Shown here in pieces: positions 1-12,551 of a stretch of DNA of 64,000 nucleotides (positions are counted from its first letter, which is position 1; each line of letters opens with the position of its first letter). The translations under genes and the position numbers were made by a program. The stretch lies in assembly GCA_016748015.1 (NCBI GenBank), contig JAAOMT010000761.1, positions 49,958-113,957 on the forward strand, written 5' to 3'. The DNA is from Geosiphon pyriformis. Its lineage: Eukaryota > Glomeromycota > Glomeromycetes > Archaeosporales > Geosiphonaceae. The notes beneath the pieces are model-generated. The model was not told the DNA's origin. It was given only the letters and a program-made list of their open reading frames with translations, and made no database searches.

Positions 1-677
1 TAAAATTTAAGAATTAAATTTTTAATTATAAAAATAAAAATATTATAATTTTAAGGAGTTTTTAAACAATCAAAATAAATACTTTGTTTTTGTTTATCAG
101 ATTTTTATACTTAAATTAAGAATAATTATTTATTTTATATATAATTTTTAAAATATTTATTTTGTTACAAATGCAAATTACGTAATTTATTCCAGAAATT
201 AAATTTAACATTTTTAATGTATGTTTAATTTTATTTTAAAATTATTTATATTATTATTAAATAATGTTTAGATTACTTGAATTTATCAAAAATATTTATA
301 AAAATTTTTGTAATTTAAATTTAAAAATAAATAAATAAAGATATTTTTTATAAAATTTTTTATTAAAATTATTTAGATATTACAATTTTTTGTTTTTTAG
401 TTTTGATTTAATTTTTAACACTAAAATTTTATTTTTTTGACATCATAAATATTTTTTAAGAAATGCCAAAAATTCATTATTTATTTATTTTATTTAATAA
501 TCTATTTATAATTATTGAAAAATAATGTAAGTTTTTTTAATAATTAAAACAAACAATTAATTTTTAATTAACAAAGTTAAATATTTATAAATATATGTTA
601 ATAATAATTAATTAAAAGTAAAACATATTTATATGACTTAAAATATTATTTATAATAAAAATAAACCAAAAATAAAT
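1..677. other. A+T-rich stretch without a gene
   Basis: No reading frame of any length with protein-like composition on either strand. The sequence is long A and T runs with short AT words, as expected of very old decayed repeat sequence. I see no RNA gene or element end until the LINE tail that starts near 678. Confidence 0.7.
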
Positions 678-745
678 GCGTTTGGACCTCACTCGTAAAA
701 AAAATAAAAAAAAATAAAAAAAAATAAAAAAAAATAAAAGTTAAA
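678..745 (+). mobile_element. 5'-truncated LINE remnant (3' tail only)
   Basis: The word TTTGGACCTCACTCGT is followed by a tail of A runs broken at regular spacing by single T residues. LINE copy 1 ends at 7903-7933 with nearly the same word (TTTAGACCTCACTTGT) directly before its A tail. The simplest reading is a LINE insertion truncated to its last few tens of bases, the common outcome of incomplete target-primed reverse transcription. No clear target-site duplication was found. Confidence 0.7.
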
Positions 746-1190
746 AAAACGTTTTTAATATATATATAATTATATTAATTTCTTAAATATTTTTAAAAAT
801 TGCATATTTTTAAAAAATATATATTAATATATAATTTTTTTTCATACATTAATTAAAAATAATTATTTTTTTTATTTTTTTAAGTAAAATTTAAATATAA
901 CTTAATATAATATATTAAATAAATTGATTTAAACTAAACATAAATTATGTTTTTTTTATATATAATTAATTATTTAGACCAGTTAAAACAACACTATATA
1001 TTTATTATAATACTAATAAAATTATTAATATTTACAAAAAATAAACACAACTTATATAATTCAAAACAAATACCAAAAAATTTAGCAATTTTTAATAGTT
1101 AAATAATACTATCAAAAAGTAAATATAACAACTTAAAATTTATAAAAGACAAAAAATTATTATAAAATATTAAGGAAATAGATAAAAAAA
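746..1190. other. A+T-rich stretch without a gene
   Basis: Low-complexity AT sequence between the LINE tail remnant and LINE copy 1. No protein-like frame and no repeat boundary seen. Confidence 0.65.
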
Positions 1191-1312
1191 TCTTTTTCTT
1201 GTTGATTCTCTAACCATGATGAGAGCAAAATACATACCAAAGTTATTGCTGTTCTCTTTCCCTTTTCCCTGTTTTTTCTTTAGTTATTTCTTTGCACACA
1301 TCTTTATTTGTT

Positions 1313-3127
1313 ATGATAGAATTGGTAGACTTGTCTGCTGGCAGTTTTGGCTCTGGCTCGGCTGATTTGGAAACCCACCCTAACACCAAAAAGAAGCATA
1401 TAAAGAGTGTCTACTTTTACAGTACATTATTTAAAAAACCAAAAAAATTTAAAATAGGTGGTATTATAATCAACTCATCTGCTGGTCCTATTAGTTTAGA
1501 GGATATTATTGGCTTTGGCATCAAACCTATAGTGTCTTGGAGAAGTGAAGTTGGTAGCATTACAAGCAGTATTAGTGGTTTGTTAAATATTGAGAATATG
1601 AAAAACACAGTTATGAAAGAGATCAGTTATACTAATTCAGACAACTCAGTAGGTGACAAAATAGTAGATAACACTACATCTAAGAAAACCCACACTCACA
1701 TGTATATATTGGAACATCCACTAAAAGTGCTGAAGTTTGATGTAATGAGCAATAATAATGATGTATTGGAACTTCCATTTTCCAGATTTGCCAGCCTTAA
1801 GTGATTGCCAATTGATAAGTCATGTGTCCTGGAAATTAGATGCAACTTTGTGCTTGCTAAGTCTTTTATATTGGACATTGATTTATTAGTTGTACCTGAC
1901 AAAACTAGTGGGAATAAATTGTTTTTTGTTAAAAAATTTTTTTATCATATTGATGATTTTGGAGGAGTTTTGACTTTCTCAAAATTTTCAGAAATTATTA
2001 GATTTTTATTTACATCTGAATTTAGTCTGAATAAGGCTAAAAAATTGGCACTTTGTGAAAAAATTATTGTTAATGATGATTTGAGGAAAGTAAATAGCCA
2101 CTTGGATTGAGAAATAATTGTTAAGAAGATTCCAGTTAATTTTTTTAAATTGGCTGTGAAGTCTGTTTTTTCCAAGTTTAGAAAAATTGTGTCAATTAAA
2201 ATACAACTAATTGGTCTGTGGCAAAAGGCTTTAGTAAAATATGAATCATTTAAAATAACTGATTGATTACAGCTAAGTGGTCTGTTTTTATGGAAAAACT
2301 TGTTTCATTGGCTGTAATCTCAGTTTATATATGTGTGATAAATGTGTAATTGTGTGTTTTGTTAATAAAGCATCTAAATTGGCTGCTATTGGTTCTATTC
2401 TGGTGTTTAAGAGTGTGAATTTGCACTGGGCTGGCCTTTCTTTGACCTATTGTGCTTAATGCAAACAGTTTAGTCATATCTCTACCAGGTGTTCATTGGG
2501 TGAGAATTCTGGTACTTGTGTTAAGCAGGTGGTAACTTCTCAGGATCGGATCCATTTGGCCAACATATATAAAAGAAAGCAGACTCCTGTTGTGTGTCCT
2601 GTTTTATTTGGAGGTAAAACTTGAGTTTAAATTGCTGGTGGTTCTCCTCCTTGTGTGGTTTTGTCAGTTTTGTCTGGGGGTAGTTCACTTCTAGGTGTTA
2701 TATCTTCTTTCTAGAGTCCTGTTCCTTCTGTTGATTCTGGTTTGAGTAATTATTTGGCAGTCTTAGAGTGTTTTCTAAAGCTTTTGTCAGATTAAGTTTC
2801 TGTTTTCTTGAAGAAATTGAGCTTCATGGAGTTGATGTCTTTGATTACATTCCTATCTATTCTTTTCTGGCTGCTTCTGTTTCTTTAAATCCTGTTTTGG
2901 ATTCAAATATGGTTTTGGATAATATGTTATTGTTGTCTATTTTCTCTCTCTTTGCTAGCTCTAATGTGGTTACTGATTTCAGCATTAGTAGCTCTAAAGT
3001 TTTAACTACCAAAGTGAAAAAATTGAAGTTAAAAATGGTGGCTTTGAAAGTATTAGTTAATTCAGTTCTGGTTAGATTGAATTGTCTGTGTTTTGGTTTG
3101 AATTTGGCAGTTCTCTCTTTATCTTAA
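1313..3127 (+). pseudogene. LINE 1 ORF1: RNA-binding protein (RRM-like + CCHC knuckle), broken
   Basis: ORF1 proteins coat LINE RNA and act as chaperones. The first ATG in frame is at 1313. Frames interrupted by stops run to 3127. A segment around 2111-2260 (IVKKIPV ... SKFRKIVSIKIQLIGLWQKAL) has the beta-alpha-beta pattern of an RRM and aligns with LINE 2 near 11440-11640. A CCHC knuckle follows at 2451-2492 (Cys 2451, Cys 2460, His 2475, Cys 2490) with a TAA between the first two Cys. Stops are at 1802, 2108, 2262, 2457 and around 2623-2631. Compared with LINE 2, about 140 bp is missing near 2290, which also shifts the frame. The ORF1 stop TAA overlaps the ORF2 ATG by one base (TAATG at 3125-3129). 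Confidence 0.82.
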
Positions 3128-6100
3128 TGATTGGTTTGGTTTGAAAAATTACTACATGCAATGTTCAAAATATGAACAATTCTGTGAAACAGGACAATAT
3201 TGTTTATTGGCATAAAGATATGAACAATTTGATTTTGATTATTACTGAAACCAAGTTAAAGAGTAAGATTTATCTATGAATTACTAACAAGTTTGATGGT
3301 GTTTGTGTTTTCACTTCTGGTATAGATTCTAGTTATTTGGGTTCTGGTGTTACCATTATTATGAACATTTTTCTGGTTCATTATATATGTAAAATTTCTA
3401 AGATATCTGGTTAGCTTTTTTTTGTTAGGCTATTCTTTAAAAATAAACTTTCTGTTTTGATTTTGGGACTCTATGCTGGTGCTTCTTCTGTGGTTTGATA
3501 CTTTCAAGCTGGTAATATTAATTTCTTTATTGCAAAGGCTGTTAATGAGTCTTCTTTTGTCATCCTTGGTGGTGATTTCAATGAGGATAGTTCTCATAAA
3601 AGTGTGAATTTTTGAAAATGTATTAATTTAGGACTGGTTAATTCTTTGGTAAACAGCTCAACTATGAAAAAGCATATTTGGGAAAATTTAAGAAGCATCA
3701 TGAAAATAATTAATTATGTGTTTGTTTCTTAGAATCTGGTCAATGCTATAGTGCAGCACAATGTTTTGGAGATCAATGAGCATTTTGACACAGATTACCG
3801 AGCTGTTTCTGTGTCTGTAAATTTGGATGAACTTTTGGATACACAATTGAACTTTATTCACAAGCAAGCAAACAAAAATCATTGGAAGTTTGATTTCAGA
3901 GGTGTTAATGAAGATAAGTAAAGCAGGTTTAAATATACTACAGTAGCCAATGCTGCCATGTTTTTTGCTGAGTTTGCTGTTGCTGTTAAATTCTCAGATT
4001 TGGATGTAATATGAGATATTATTTACAAGATGATGACTTTTTTGGCTGGTGAGATTTTTAAAAAAAAATGGTGCAAGAGTTTTAATGAGGTTTTCATCAA
4101 AGATTCTTTGAGGTTTTATAAACTAGAACTTTTGGTTTCAAAAATTGTTAAGACTTCTCATAAGAAGAGTGTTGTCAATTTTGTCTTCCTTATGAAACAT
4201 TGAGACTCTTTAAACAATGCTTAGTCTTTGGTTATTCAAGATCTTGTGAATACTGGTGTGAACTTTAATCATGTCTGTTCTGCTCTTTATGATTTTAGAA
4301 AGTCATATTATGTATCTAAGCTTGCTGAATCTCTGAAGGCTAATAAAGCAAATATTAAGTCTGTTATTGATAAAAAGATGGAAAGCTTTGAGATTAATAA
4401 GGGTTATACAATCAGAAGTGTGCTGAAGTATTTATTTTACAAAGTGGTTTTTAATTATCTGGTGGTTGATAATGAACTGATTCTGAAACCTAATTTGGTT
4501 AAGTTTAAGATAGATGTAATTATAAAGGATTAGACTAAAAAGCATAGAGTAATAGATAATATCTCTAGTGACTGGCATTGTTAATATTAATCTTTGGAGT
4601 ATGTTTTTGATAAATTTTTTTCTGGTGTCATGAATTCGATTGATTTTAATGAATTGGTTGGAATAGTTTCTGATTTGCCTGATGGCAAAGCTGCTGGTCT
4701 TTCAGGTGTATCGAATAAACTTTGGAAGTATTGTGACAAGGCAGTTTTAAATATGTTTTTGGTGCTTTTGAATTTTTATCTGTTTGGTAAATTGGTGTCC
4801 AGCTCTTAAAAAGAGACTTGGGTCTTGATAATTTCCAAATCATATGAGTGAGAGTGTGTTTTGATGAATACCCATCCTATTGCTTTAATTGAAATAGCTT
4901 ATAAGATTCTTTCTAACAAGATTTTTTTGGCATGCAGCACTTTTAATGTTTTTTATGGGAACAATTTATTTGTTTTGAAGGATATAATGACTCTGTCTCC
5001 CATTTTTGTGGTTGGTTTGGTTATTGAGAATGCTTTGGAAAAGAACTGGAAGCTTTGACTAGTTTTGTAAAACATGCAGAAAGTGTATAATTTGGTTGGT
5101 TGGGAGCATCTTGAAAAAAGTTTGATTAGAATCAAAATGTGCAGCAAGTTCATTCAATTCTTCAGTAATATTCATAGGGATCATATCAACAGAGTTATAA
5201 CAGATTTTGGTTTGATGAATAGTTATTGCATACATAATGGTCTGGACCAAGAAGAGGTGTTTTTTTCTTTTTTGTGGCACATATTTTATGATCCTCTTTT
5301 GTGTGAAGTCAAGCATCAAGAAAGTATATATGGATACAGATTGAATTCTCATTTTATTTTCAAAAGTGGTCATCTTAAATCTTAGGCTGAACTTTTTTCC
5401 TTTTTTGCTGTTGGCACTTTTGTTGATAATACAATTTGGGTTGGTAGCAGTCAGAGTATTATTCAACATATTTTCAACATTGCTGGTAAATTTTTTCGGA
5501 TCAATGACATTTTAATTAATAATGATAAGACAGTGGCCATTCCCATCAATAGCAGAGTCAGCAATTCTTCTCTTTCTATTAGTGGCTTACCAATCTCTAT
5601 TGCCAAAAGAATGAATCTCATTAGTATTTGGGTATTTTTCTTTTAACTGAGGGTCTCTTGAAGCCTAATTTAGCTAAGACAAATTCAGATGTTTATTTTT
5701 TTACCAATCTGGTCTTAAGAAAAGTTATCTCGAATAAACAGCTCTTGTATTTAGTATTAGCAGTTCTCCATTCTATAGTTAGCTATAGAATGCAGTTCAG
5801 CTTTGTTTCTGTTGGTGTGTACAATAAGTGGAATGCTCTAATTTGTAAGAGCTTAAAACTTAAATCTGGTCTATTATTTGATTTTTTTAGTAACACAATT
5901 CACCACTCTTCTTTTTATGGTTTGAAAATTTTCTTATAAGTTCAGTCTAAGAATAAAGTTGCTTCCCTTGTTAGTTTTATAAACTCTAGTGGAGTCTTGG
6001 GTCACTTGTTTTCTTACAGATCTCATGATTTACAAGTTCTGTGTTGGTGCTCTGTTTATTTATTGAGTTTTCCTGTTTGTATATGTGTTGGTGCTTCTAA

Positions 6101-7802
6101 TAACTTTCTGGTAAACATAATTCATATTCTTCTTGATTGCAATTTGTCTCTGGGTGGCTCTTTGGCCAGTTTCTTTTGGTTTTATGATGGGATTTCCATG
6201 TTTGCTGTTCTGGGCAAGTCAAGATTTCTCAAGTTTCTCTCTTCTCTCTGTTAGTATGGCATAGTTTTTGTAAATCAACTTTGTAATAATCATAGTACTA
6301 TCTTTGATTGGTGTACTTTTAAGTGGTAGAAGAAACTGGATCCCTGTGGCCCTGTTTTTGAGTAGTTCAAGATTTCTGCAATGTTTCTCAATAGTGTGGT
6401 TTTCTTTTCTGCTCATTTTTTGGTTTCAAATGGAGTTGGTTCTTTAAATATTCTTAACTCTGGTAACTTTGTATCTGTTTGTAACCATCTTTCTTGGATT
6501 GTTTCTGGTAGTTTATCTGTATATACAAATGGGTCTCTAAAGAATTTGGGCACAGTTGGCTGTAAAGCTGGCATTGCCACTTTTTTCAAGAACATTAATT
6601 TGGGTTTGGACATTGGTGTATCGGATTTGATGTTATCAACTATGACAAAATTACAGATTATTGTATTGGCCTTAGAATATGTTTCCCTATCTAACTTTGT
6701 TTGCTTGTTTTCAGATAGTCAATCTGCTTTGGATATTTGTAAGTCAGAATTGGGTTTAGTGTGTCTGGACTTTTGCAACTGGTGTTAGATTAAGTGCCAG
6801 CATATTGTTAATGTCATTTGTAGTAAGAATTTGAAAATTAGTTAACACAAAATAAAGGATCACTTTGGTGTTTCAGGGAATGAGTGTGCTAATATAATTG
6901 CTAGTGCTGTCTCTCTCTCTGGTTGGCATTTTCCTTCTCACTTGAATGAACACTTCATAGTGACTAATGGTGGTGTTGTTTTTGGCAATTCTAGACATTT
7001 TGTACATAATGTTTATCATTCAGTTTGTTATACACACTAGAAAATTGGTTCTGGTTTTAAGTTTTTAACAGATAATTTGCTTTTTGAAATCAATTGGCTC
7101 CACTTATTGCTGGTGTGGCATTCTGATTTGCACATGGCTACTGGTTTTACCAACAAGCCCATGGTTAGTACATGCTCTTATTTTATGAAGGCCTTACATC
7201 ATTGTCTGTCTGTTGCCATTCAGAAGTGTCTTTATAACAGACATTATTCTAGTGTGCTGTGTTTGTATTGTGGTAATATAAAAGTTTCAGATCATGTGTT
7301 TTTTTATGAAATTGACAATTCTGTTAGGTGTTGAATATTGAAATCTTATGTGGCTTCATGGAAAACTCTTTCTGGTTTCTCTTACTTCTTTTTAAATGTG
7401 TTATAGTTGTTGTTATTTTGTGTTTCTAATTTCTTTGTATCCATGGCTTTTTATAAGGATTTTGTTTTTAATGATTGGTTTCATAAGGCTATTTCCATCT
7501 TTTATGATTTCAAGATTGCCAGTTTGGAGATTGTCAAATTTGTGTACTCTCTTGGTCTTGTCTTTAGAAATAATATTTGGATGGTTTGTGCTAAATATCG
7601 TGCTTATATAGAAAAAACCAGATTGATTTTATTGGATGGTTCAGCTTTTGTGTCAATTTCTGGTTTGGCATTGGGGTTTTCTGCTGATGTGATTAAATTG
7701 TTTGGCATCACCAAAGCTTTTGGCATTTGTATTGAATTCCACAAATCTTGTTCATTTTTTTCAGGTATAAGTGACTTAGTCTCGGTTTATATAGCTGTGT
7801 AG
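3127..7802 (+). pseudogene. LINE 1 ORF2: endonuclease-RT-RNase H polyprotein, broken
   Basis: ORF2 nicks target DNA and primes reverse transcription there. Domains in order: AP endonuclease about 3150-3830 (TETK, LGGDFNED); RT about 4590-5630 (DLPDGKAAGLSG, GLDQEEVF, FVDNT at 5419-5433); RNase H about 6505-6900; a C-terminal Cys/His motif near 7260-7320 (CLYCGNIKVSDHVF). It is dead: the endonuclease SDH-type motif reads TDY (His to Tyr), RT FVDD reads FVDN, and RNase H reads YTNGS, TKLQ and NECAN where Asp, Glu and Asp are expected; only the Asp of SDSQ remains. All the acidic losses are G-to-A changes. More than 20 in-frame stops and several frame breaks. The stop at 7800-7802 lies at the position expected from the family. 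Confidence 0.88.
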
Positions 7803-7933
7803 TGTTGTTCTGATCAGCTTAAGTAGCTGGTCATGTGTAGAAAATACATGATTCACACCTAGTTTAGATTATTTTTTTGATGTATAGCACTAAGTAGTAT
7901 TTAGACCTCACTTGTTAAAAAAAAAAAAATATC
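7803..7933 (+). other. LINE 1 3' UTR and A tail
   Basis: Shares words with the 3' UTR of LINE 2 (18118-18250), notably AGCTGGTCATGTGTA / GGCTGGTCATGTGTA and TTCACAC / CCACAC. A 9-bp imperfect stem can form between GTCATGTGT and ATACATGAT (about 7833-7855). Such 3' structures can be the recognition site of the element's own RT; here that is inference. The element ends with ACCTCACTTGTT and about 13 A residues. Confidence 0.6.
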
Positions 7934-10293
7934 AAGTTATTTTTTTTATAATGATTTTATACTTGGATTAAACTAATTAAATTTTATAATAATAAAGTAT
8001 TTTCAAACTATACACAAAATTCACAATTTTATTAACAGTTAATTTAAAATTTTTAAAAACTAAAAGAGCTTCTATATATTAATTTTTAAAAAAACAACTT
8101 TTGTTTAAAGTAATATAAACAGTATTATTAAAATTATATAATAATAATAATTATATAATATACAAAAAAAACTGGTTAAAATTCAATATAAATTTTTATA
8201 AAATTATATATAATTTTAGCAATCTTATACAAATATTAAAATCTATTTTACAGAAAAAAAAAATCTGAAAATTAAATTTTTATATAATATAAACACAAAA
8301 TATTAAAGTATTTTTTATTATACAAATATTTACAAATAATAATAAATAAATAAGAATAAAAAAATTTTATGAAATAAAACATAAATTAACTATAAATTTA
8401 TTTATATATTTAATAATCATATAAGAATTTAAATATTAAACCAAAGAAAACTTAATTTAATTAATATTTTTTAACAAAATTTTATTAATAATTACAATAT
8501 TTGATCTAACTTTTTATAGAACACAATTAACAGACTTGAAAATATTATAAACAAAATACTAAATATTACTAAAAACAATTATATTATTAGTAATATATTT
8601 TTTATTAATACAAATAAGAAATATAAAGTTTAAGTAAAAGACAATATTAATTTATTTATTAACTATCTTATTGTTTTTAATACTTAAATAGCTTTTAATT
8701 ATAGACTATTTAATTTAAAGATTTTTTATTTTAATCAAATTTAATATATAATATTTTTTTTAATTAATATTAACTATAAAAATTAAAAACTATTAAATTT
8801 AATTCAAATAAATAAACATTTAATATTGTTTAATTATTTAAGTAGATTATAATACAACTAAAAACAAGAACATATTTTAGAAAAAAAGCAATTGTTTATA
8901 GCTTAGCCAAAATAAAAAAAAGCAAATTGTTAATTTTAATTCTTATTATCAAATTAAAATTTTCAAAAAATACAATAGTCTTATAATTTATACCAAATAT
9001 ACTTAAAATTTTTTAAATATTATCAGTATAAACATTTATAATAATTAAATTAGTTATCAAAAAACGATTTTTTATAATATAAAATTCATTAAAACCCAAA
9101 ATATTTAAAAATAATTTATGATATACAACAAAAAAATTGTGAAAAAAAGTCTTATAATTCAAAAAACTGGCAGTTAATTTAAATTAAATAAGAACAAAAT
9201 TTTTGAAATCAAATTTTTTTTAATAATAAAAACTTTTTTAATCAAAAATTAAACTGTTTTTTTATAAATAACTGCTTAATAAATATAATATTAAATTTTT
9301 TGAAAATATAGTAAATATTAAAAAAAAAACAAAGATATTTAAAACATAAGATATTGAAGTATTATCAATAAAACAAAATATTATTTATAAAAAAAAATTA
9401 TAACTTAGAAATATTTTAACTATATTAGTCAAGAAATTATTTATTAAATTAATTTTTAACTTAACAAAAAATTGCAAAGAATAATTAAAAGATTAATTTA
9501 AAATCTGCAGATTCAAAAACCTAAAGTTAAATAAACAACCAAAATTTTATTTATATTTAAAAATATTATTACTAAAATTATTTTGTTTTTAGCCTATATT
9601 TATTTAATTTTTTTAATTTATACAATAAAAAGTAATAGAGAGTTTTGTTAAAAAAGTTTTTTGATAAGCTAAACTTTTTAAATTTTTTTTAATTAAAGTA
9701 TTTTACTTATAATATATATTTTTAGAAATAAAATTGAATTATATTCTATAAATAATTATTAGCTGTAAAATAACTAATACTAAATATAAAAACTACTTAT
9801 TTATAATAAATTTTTTTAAAATTATATCTGTAAAAAACTTAATATCTAAATAGATTTTAATTAAACTAAATTTAAATAGATCAAATTATAACAGAAATAT
9901 ATTTAAATACTTATTAAATTTTTATTTTCATAATTGAAATTAACAAATTACTAATAAACAAACATAATACTTTTACTTAATAATTAATAAAAATTGTCAC
10001 AGTTTTATTATTGTTAATTAAAATATTATTAATTTTAAAAAATTCACTTATAATATCTAAAATATATTATATAATAGCTTAATTATTTTTTATTCAAATT
10101 GTATTATTAACAAAAATACCAATTACAAAAAAAAATAATAAATTAACATAATTTTAATTTTACTTATTTGATAAAAAACATAGTATTAATTTTATATTTA
10201 TATAAATGTTTTTGTTTATTTATTTTACATAAAAAAAATCATAAAATATTTTTAATAAAGTAAAAAAAAACTTTATCTTAGTTTAAACTATTC
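7934..10293. other. A+T-rich filler, no gene seen
   Basis: More than 2.3 kb of nearly pure AT sequence. No frame on either strand has pol, gag or host-protein character that I can read. Because its right end (10294-10545) is homologous to a block beside element F, part of it may be an extremely decayed F-type element, but no RT or integrase word could be read. Confidence 0.6.
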
Positions 10294-10545
10294 TTATAAG
10301 TTGAAATAATAAGCTAACAGATAACAAAAAAAAACAGAATTGTAGAGTAATAAAATTAATTAAAGAAAAAATTACAATAAAAAAGCAAATTAAATTAATA
10401 AGAATTTAATCTATGTGATTAGTTTCATAAAAATCACAATTATAAATTTTTTCTAAAAATTTAAAAAAATAATCTATTATTATTAACAAAATAATATTAC
10501 TGCTATTATTTTATATTTCAACTTAGCAATTTTTAGAATTAATAA
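10294..10545. repeat. Dispersed repeat block, copy 1 (pairs with 22322-22575)
   Basis: Collinear, same-orientation similarity to 22322-22575: matching words include AATAAGCTAACAGATAAC / AATAAGTTAACGGATAAC, ACAGAATTGTAGAGTAAT / ACAGAATTATAGGGTAAT and a shared end TTTTTAGAATT / CTTTTAGAATT. This copy is the more A+T-rich one. It carries no readable protein. It could be an LTR, a leader segment of an F-like element, or a separate non-coding repeat. Confidence 0.65.
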
Positions 10546-10749
10546 CAGATATTATTGTGTTTTTTAATTATTTTAGAAATAATATATGTAAATTATATTA
10601 AAAAATACTTTTTTCTCTCCTTTGTTCAAAATTTTCAAAAAAGAGTCAATAGGTTTTTTTTTGAAAAAAGTTTTTTTACAATTTAATATAACAAATTCAA
10701 ACTTTTTTTGCTTGATTACGAGGCTACCGTTGGCTATAGTATTGTTGTA

Positions 10750-12551
10750 ATGAAGAAGTCTGTCAAAAGCTTTGGTTCTGTTATTGTTAATAAGAATATT
10801 GTAAAGGATGTTGCTTCTAGGAAAAAAAAGATAAGTGGTGTTTTAAAAGATGGTGCTGCTAATGAACTAGTCTTGCTTAAGAAAACTGCTAAAGATTTTT
10901 GGAGGTCTAAGCTAGTGATACCACTGAATCTGATAGTATTAATATGGAAAAGAAGTGCTTGGTAAAGGAAACTAGTGTGAATTATAGTAAAAAGAACTTG
11001 TTTATAGAAGACAATTTTAATCAGATGCCAAAGGATCCGAGATTGGTAACCAAGAAAGCCATAGGTATGTTTTTGGAAAAAATCAATTTTTTGAATAATG
11101 TTAGTAATGATGACATTTTGTTGGATACTCCAGTGATTCTCCCTTCCTTTCTAAAAAATCTGGTCAATGTTTCTGTTCAAAAATCTTTTGCCATGGATAT
11201 TGAACTTGACAAGATGGCTGGAAAGTCTTCTCAGGAAAAGCTAGTAGTAGTCAAAAGATTGTTTTCAAAAGTCAATAGTTTTGGGAGGGCCTTTATTCCT
11301 TCAAAATTTTCTGGGATCATCCATGCTTCTTTCATTTCTAAAGCTAGTTTGACACAGATAATGGAAAAAGCAAGAGCAGCAGACATTTTAGTAAACACTG
11401 ATCTTAAAAAATCAACTATTTATTCAGATCAGGCTGTAGTGGTAAAGAAAATTTCAGTTGGAATATTGGCTAAAGCTGTGTGTGCTGTGCTTTCTGAATT
11501 TGGTTCTGTTATGTTGATCAAGATGCAATTGGTAGGACTATAGCAAAAGGCTGTGATTGAATTTGCCCAATCAGATCAGGCTGATTTGGTAGCAGCTAGA
11601 TGGTCCATCTTGATTAGAAAAAATGCCGTGAGAGTGGCCAAGACTAATGCAGACAAAGAATCTTGGAATATGAGGAATCAGCATAGAGCTTTGCTCTATA
11701 CACTGCTAATGGGCACTAATATTTATGACATCTGGGACTTCATTGGCTCTGTGGATGGGAAAACATGTGTCATTGATTAACACTCTGTTACATATGCCAG
11801 GGCCAGATGTGCTGTTGTTTGTTTTAACTCTGCTGTTTTAATTAATGCTATTATGGAAACTACATCTGTTTTAAAGAGTGTCAAGCTATATTGGTCTTAT
11901 CTGAGTTCTGCTAAGTATGCTAAGTGTGAGAATTTGAGTCATATATCTCTGAATTGTTCTGTAGATGGGAATGTCTCTCCTGGTGGCCCAACTCACAGGA
12001 TATTATTGGATGATAATAAAAGTAGATTGGCTTCCATTTATGCTAGACATTCTGCTCCAATTTCCTGTCCTGTTTTTTTTGGTGGTGTCTTATGAGCCAA
12101 TATTGTTGGTGGGTCTTCATTCCCTCTTCTCTTTGTGCACAATGGCTTAGCTGTTTCTGGTTCTTCTTTGGAGATGAAATCTACTTTAGTAATGTCTATG
12201 GAATTGAATGATAGGTTTGCTGCTCTTAAGCATAATCTTGCCAGCCTCATAAAACATGTTGACAAGTTGGTTAAGAGGTTGAACTTACCTGAACCAATGG
12301 TTTTTCAGCTTAGTTTTGGATGTCAGTTATTGGTGACTCCTTTATTACAGAATCAAAGAGCAAATACAGTAATGAGTAAGAATTCAGGTCTGGTCACTGG
12401 TAGTGAGGCTATTGTGGGAGTGGTGGTTTTTAATCTTTCAGTTATCTCTAAAATGGAAGAAACTCTGAACAATCTTTCAATTACAGTTATGGATCTTTCA
12501 GCCAAAATAAACAATGCTGGTTTAGATTCTGCTGTTCATCATTCTCAATGA
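10750..12551 (+). pseudogene. LINE 2 ORF1: RNA-binding protein (RRM-like + knuckle), broken
   Basis: First in-frame ATG at 10750; coding character starts slightly upstream. The longest open stretch is 10944-11543. An RRM-like segment about 11440-11640 ends one frame piece and starts the next (MQLVGL, TAG at 11541-11543, QKAVIEFAQ). The knuckle near 11905-11960 reads YAKCENLSHISLNC: the first Cys is Tyr, one G-to-A change from CxxCx4Hx4C. A FGGVL-stop-A word at 12088-12097 places TGA where the family has Trp. The last part (12135-12551) is open and helical, possibly coiled coil. The ORF1 stop and ORF2 start overlap as ATGA at 12548-12551. Confidence 0.85.

Larger units (their letters stand above)
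1191..7933 (+). mobile_element. LINE copy 1 (non-LTR retrotransposon), near full length, inactive
   Basis: A two-ORF LINE: ORF1 (RRM-like segment plus CCHC knuckle), then ORF2 with AP endonuclease, reverse transcriptase, RNase H and a C-terminal Cys/His motif, then a 3' UTR ending in an A tail near 7933. The 5' end is uncertain (placed where the AT filler ends). The element has dozens of in-frame stops, an internal ORF1 deletion, and lost catalytic residues in all three ORF2 enzymes. LINE copy 2 is a diverged relative in the same orientation. Clade is unsettled; Tad-like or I-like are both possible. Confidence 0.9.

Noticed and set aside
1-1190. Mitochondrial or organelle origin because of very high A+T
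   Set aside because: No mitochondrial gene or tRNA is visible and the window is full of nuclear-type LINE and Ty3 elements.
5059-5469. 136-codon antisense frame in LINE 1 RT
   Set aside because: Shadow of the opposite-strand RT coding sequence; the protein has no family character.
7934-10293. Host gene in the AT-rich interval
   Set aside because: No open frame of useful length or recognisable protein words on either strand.
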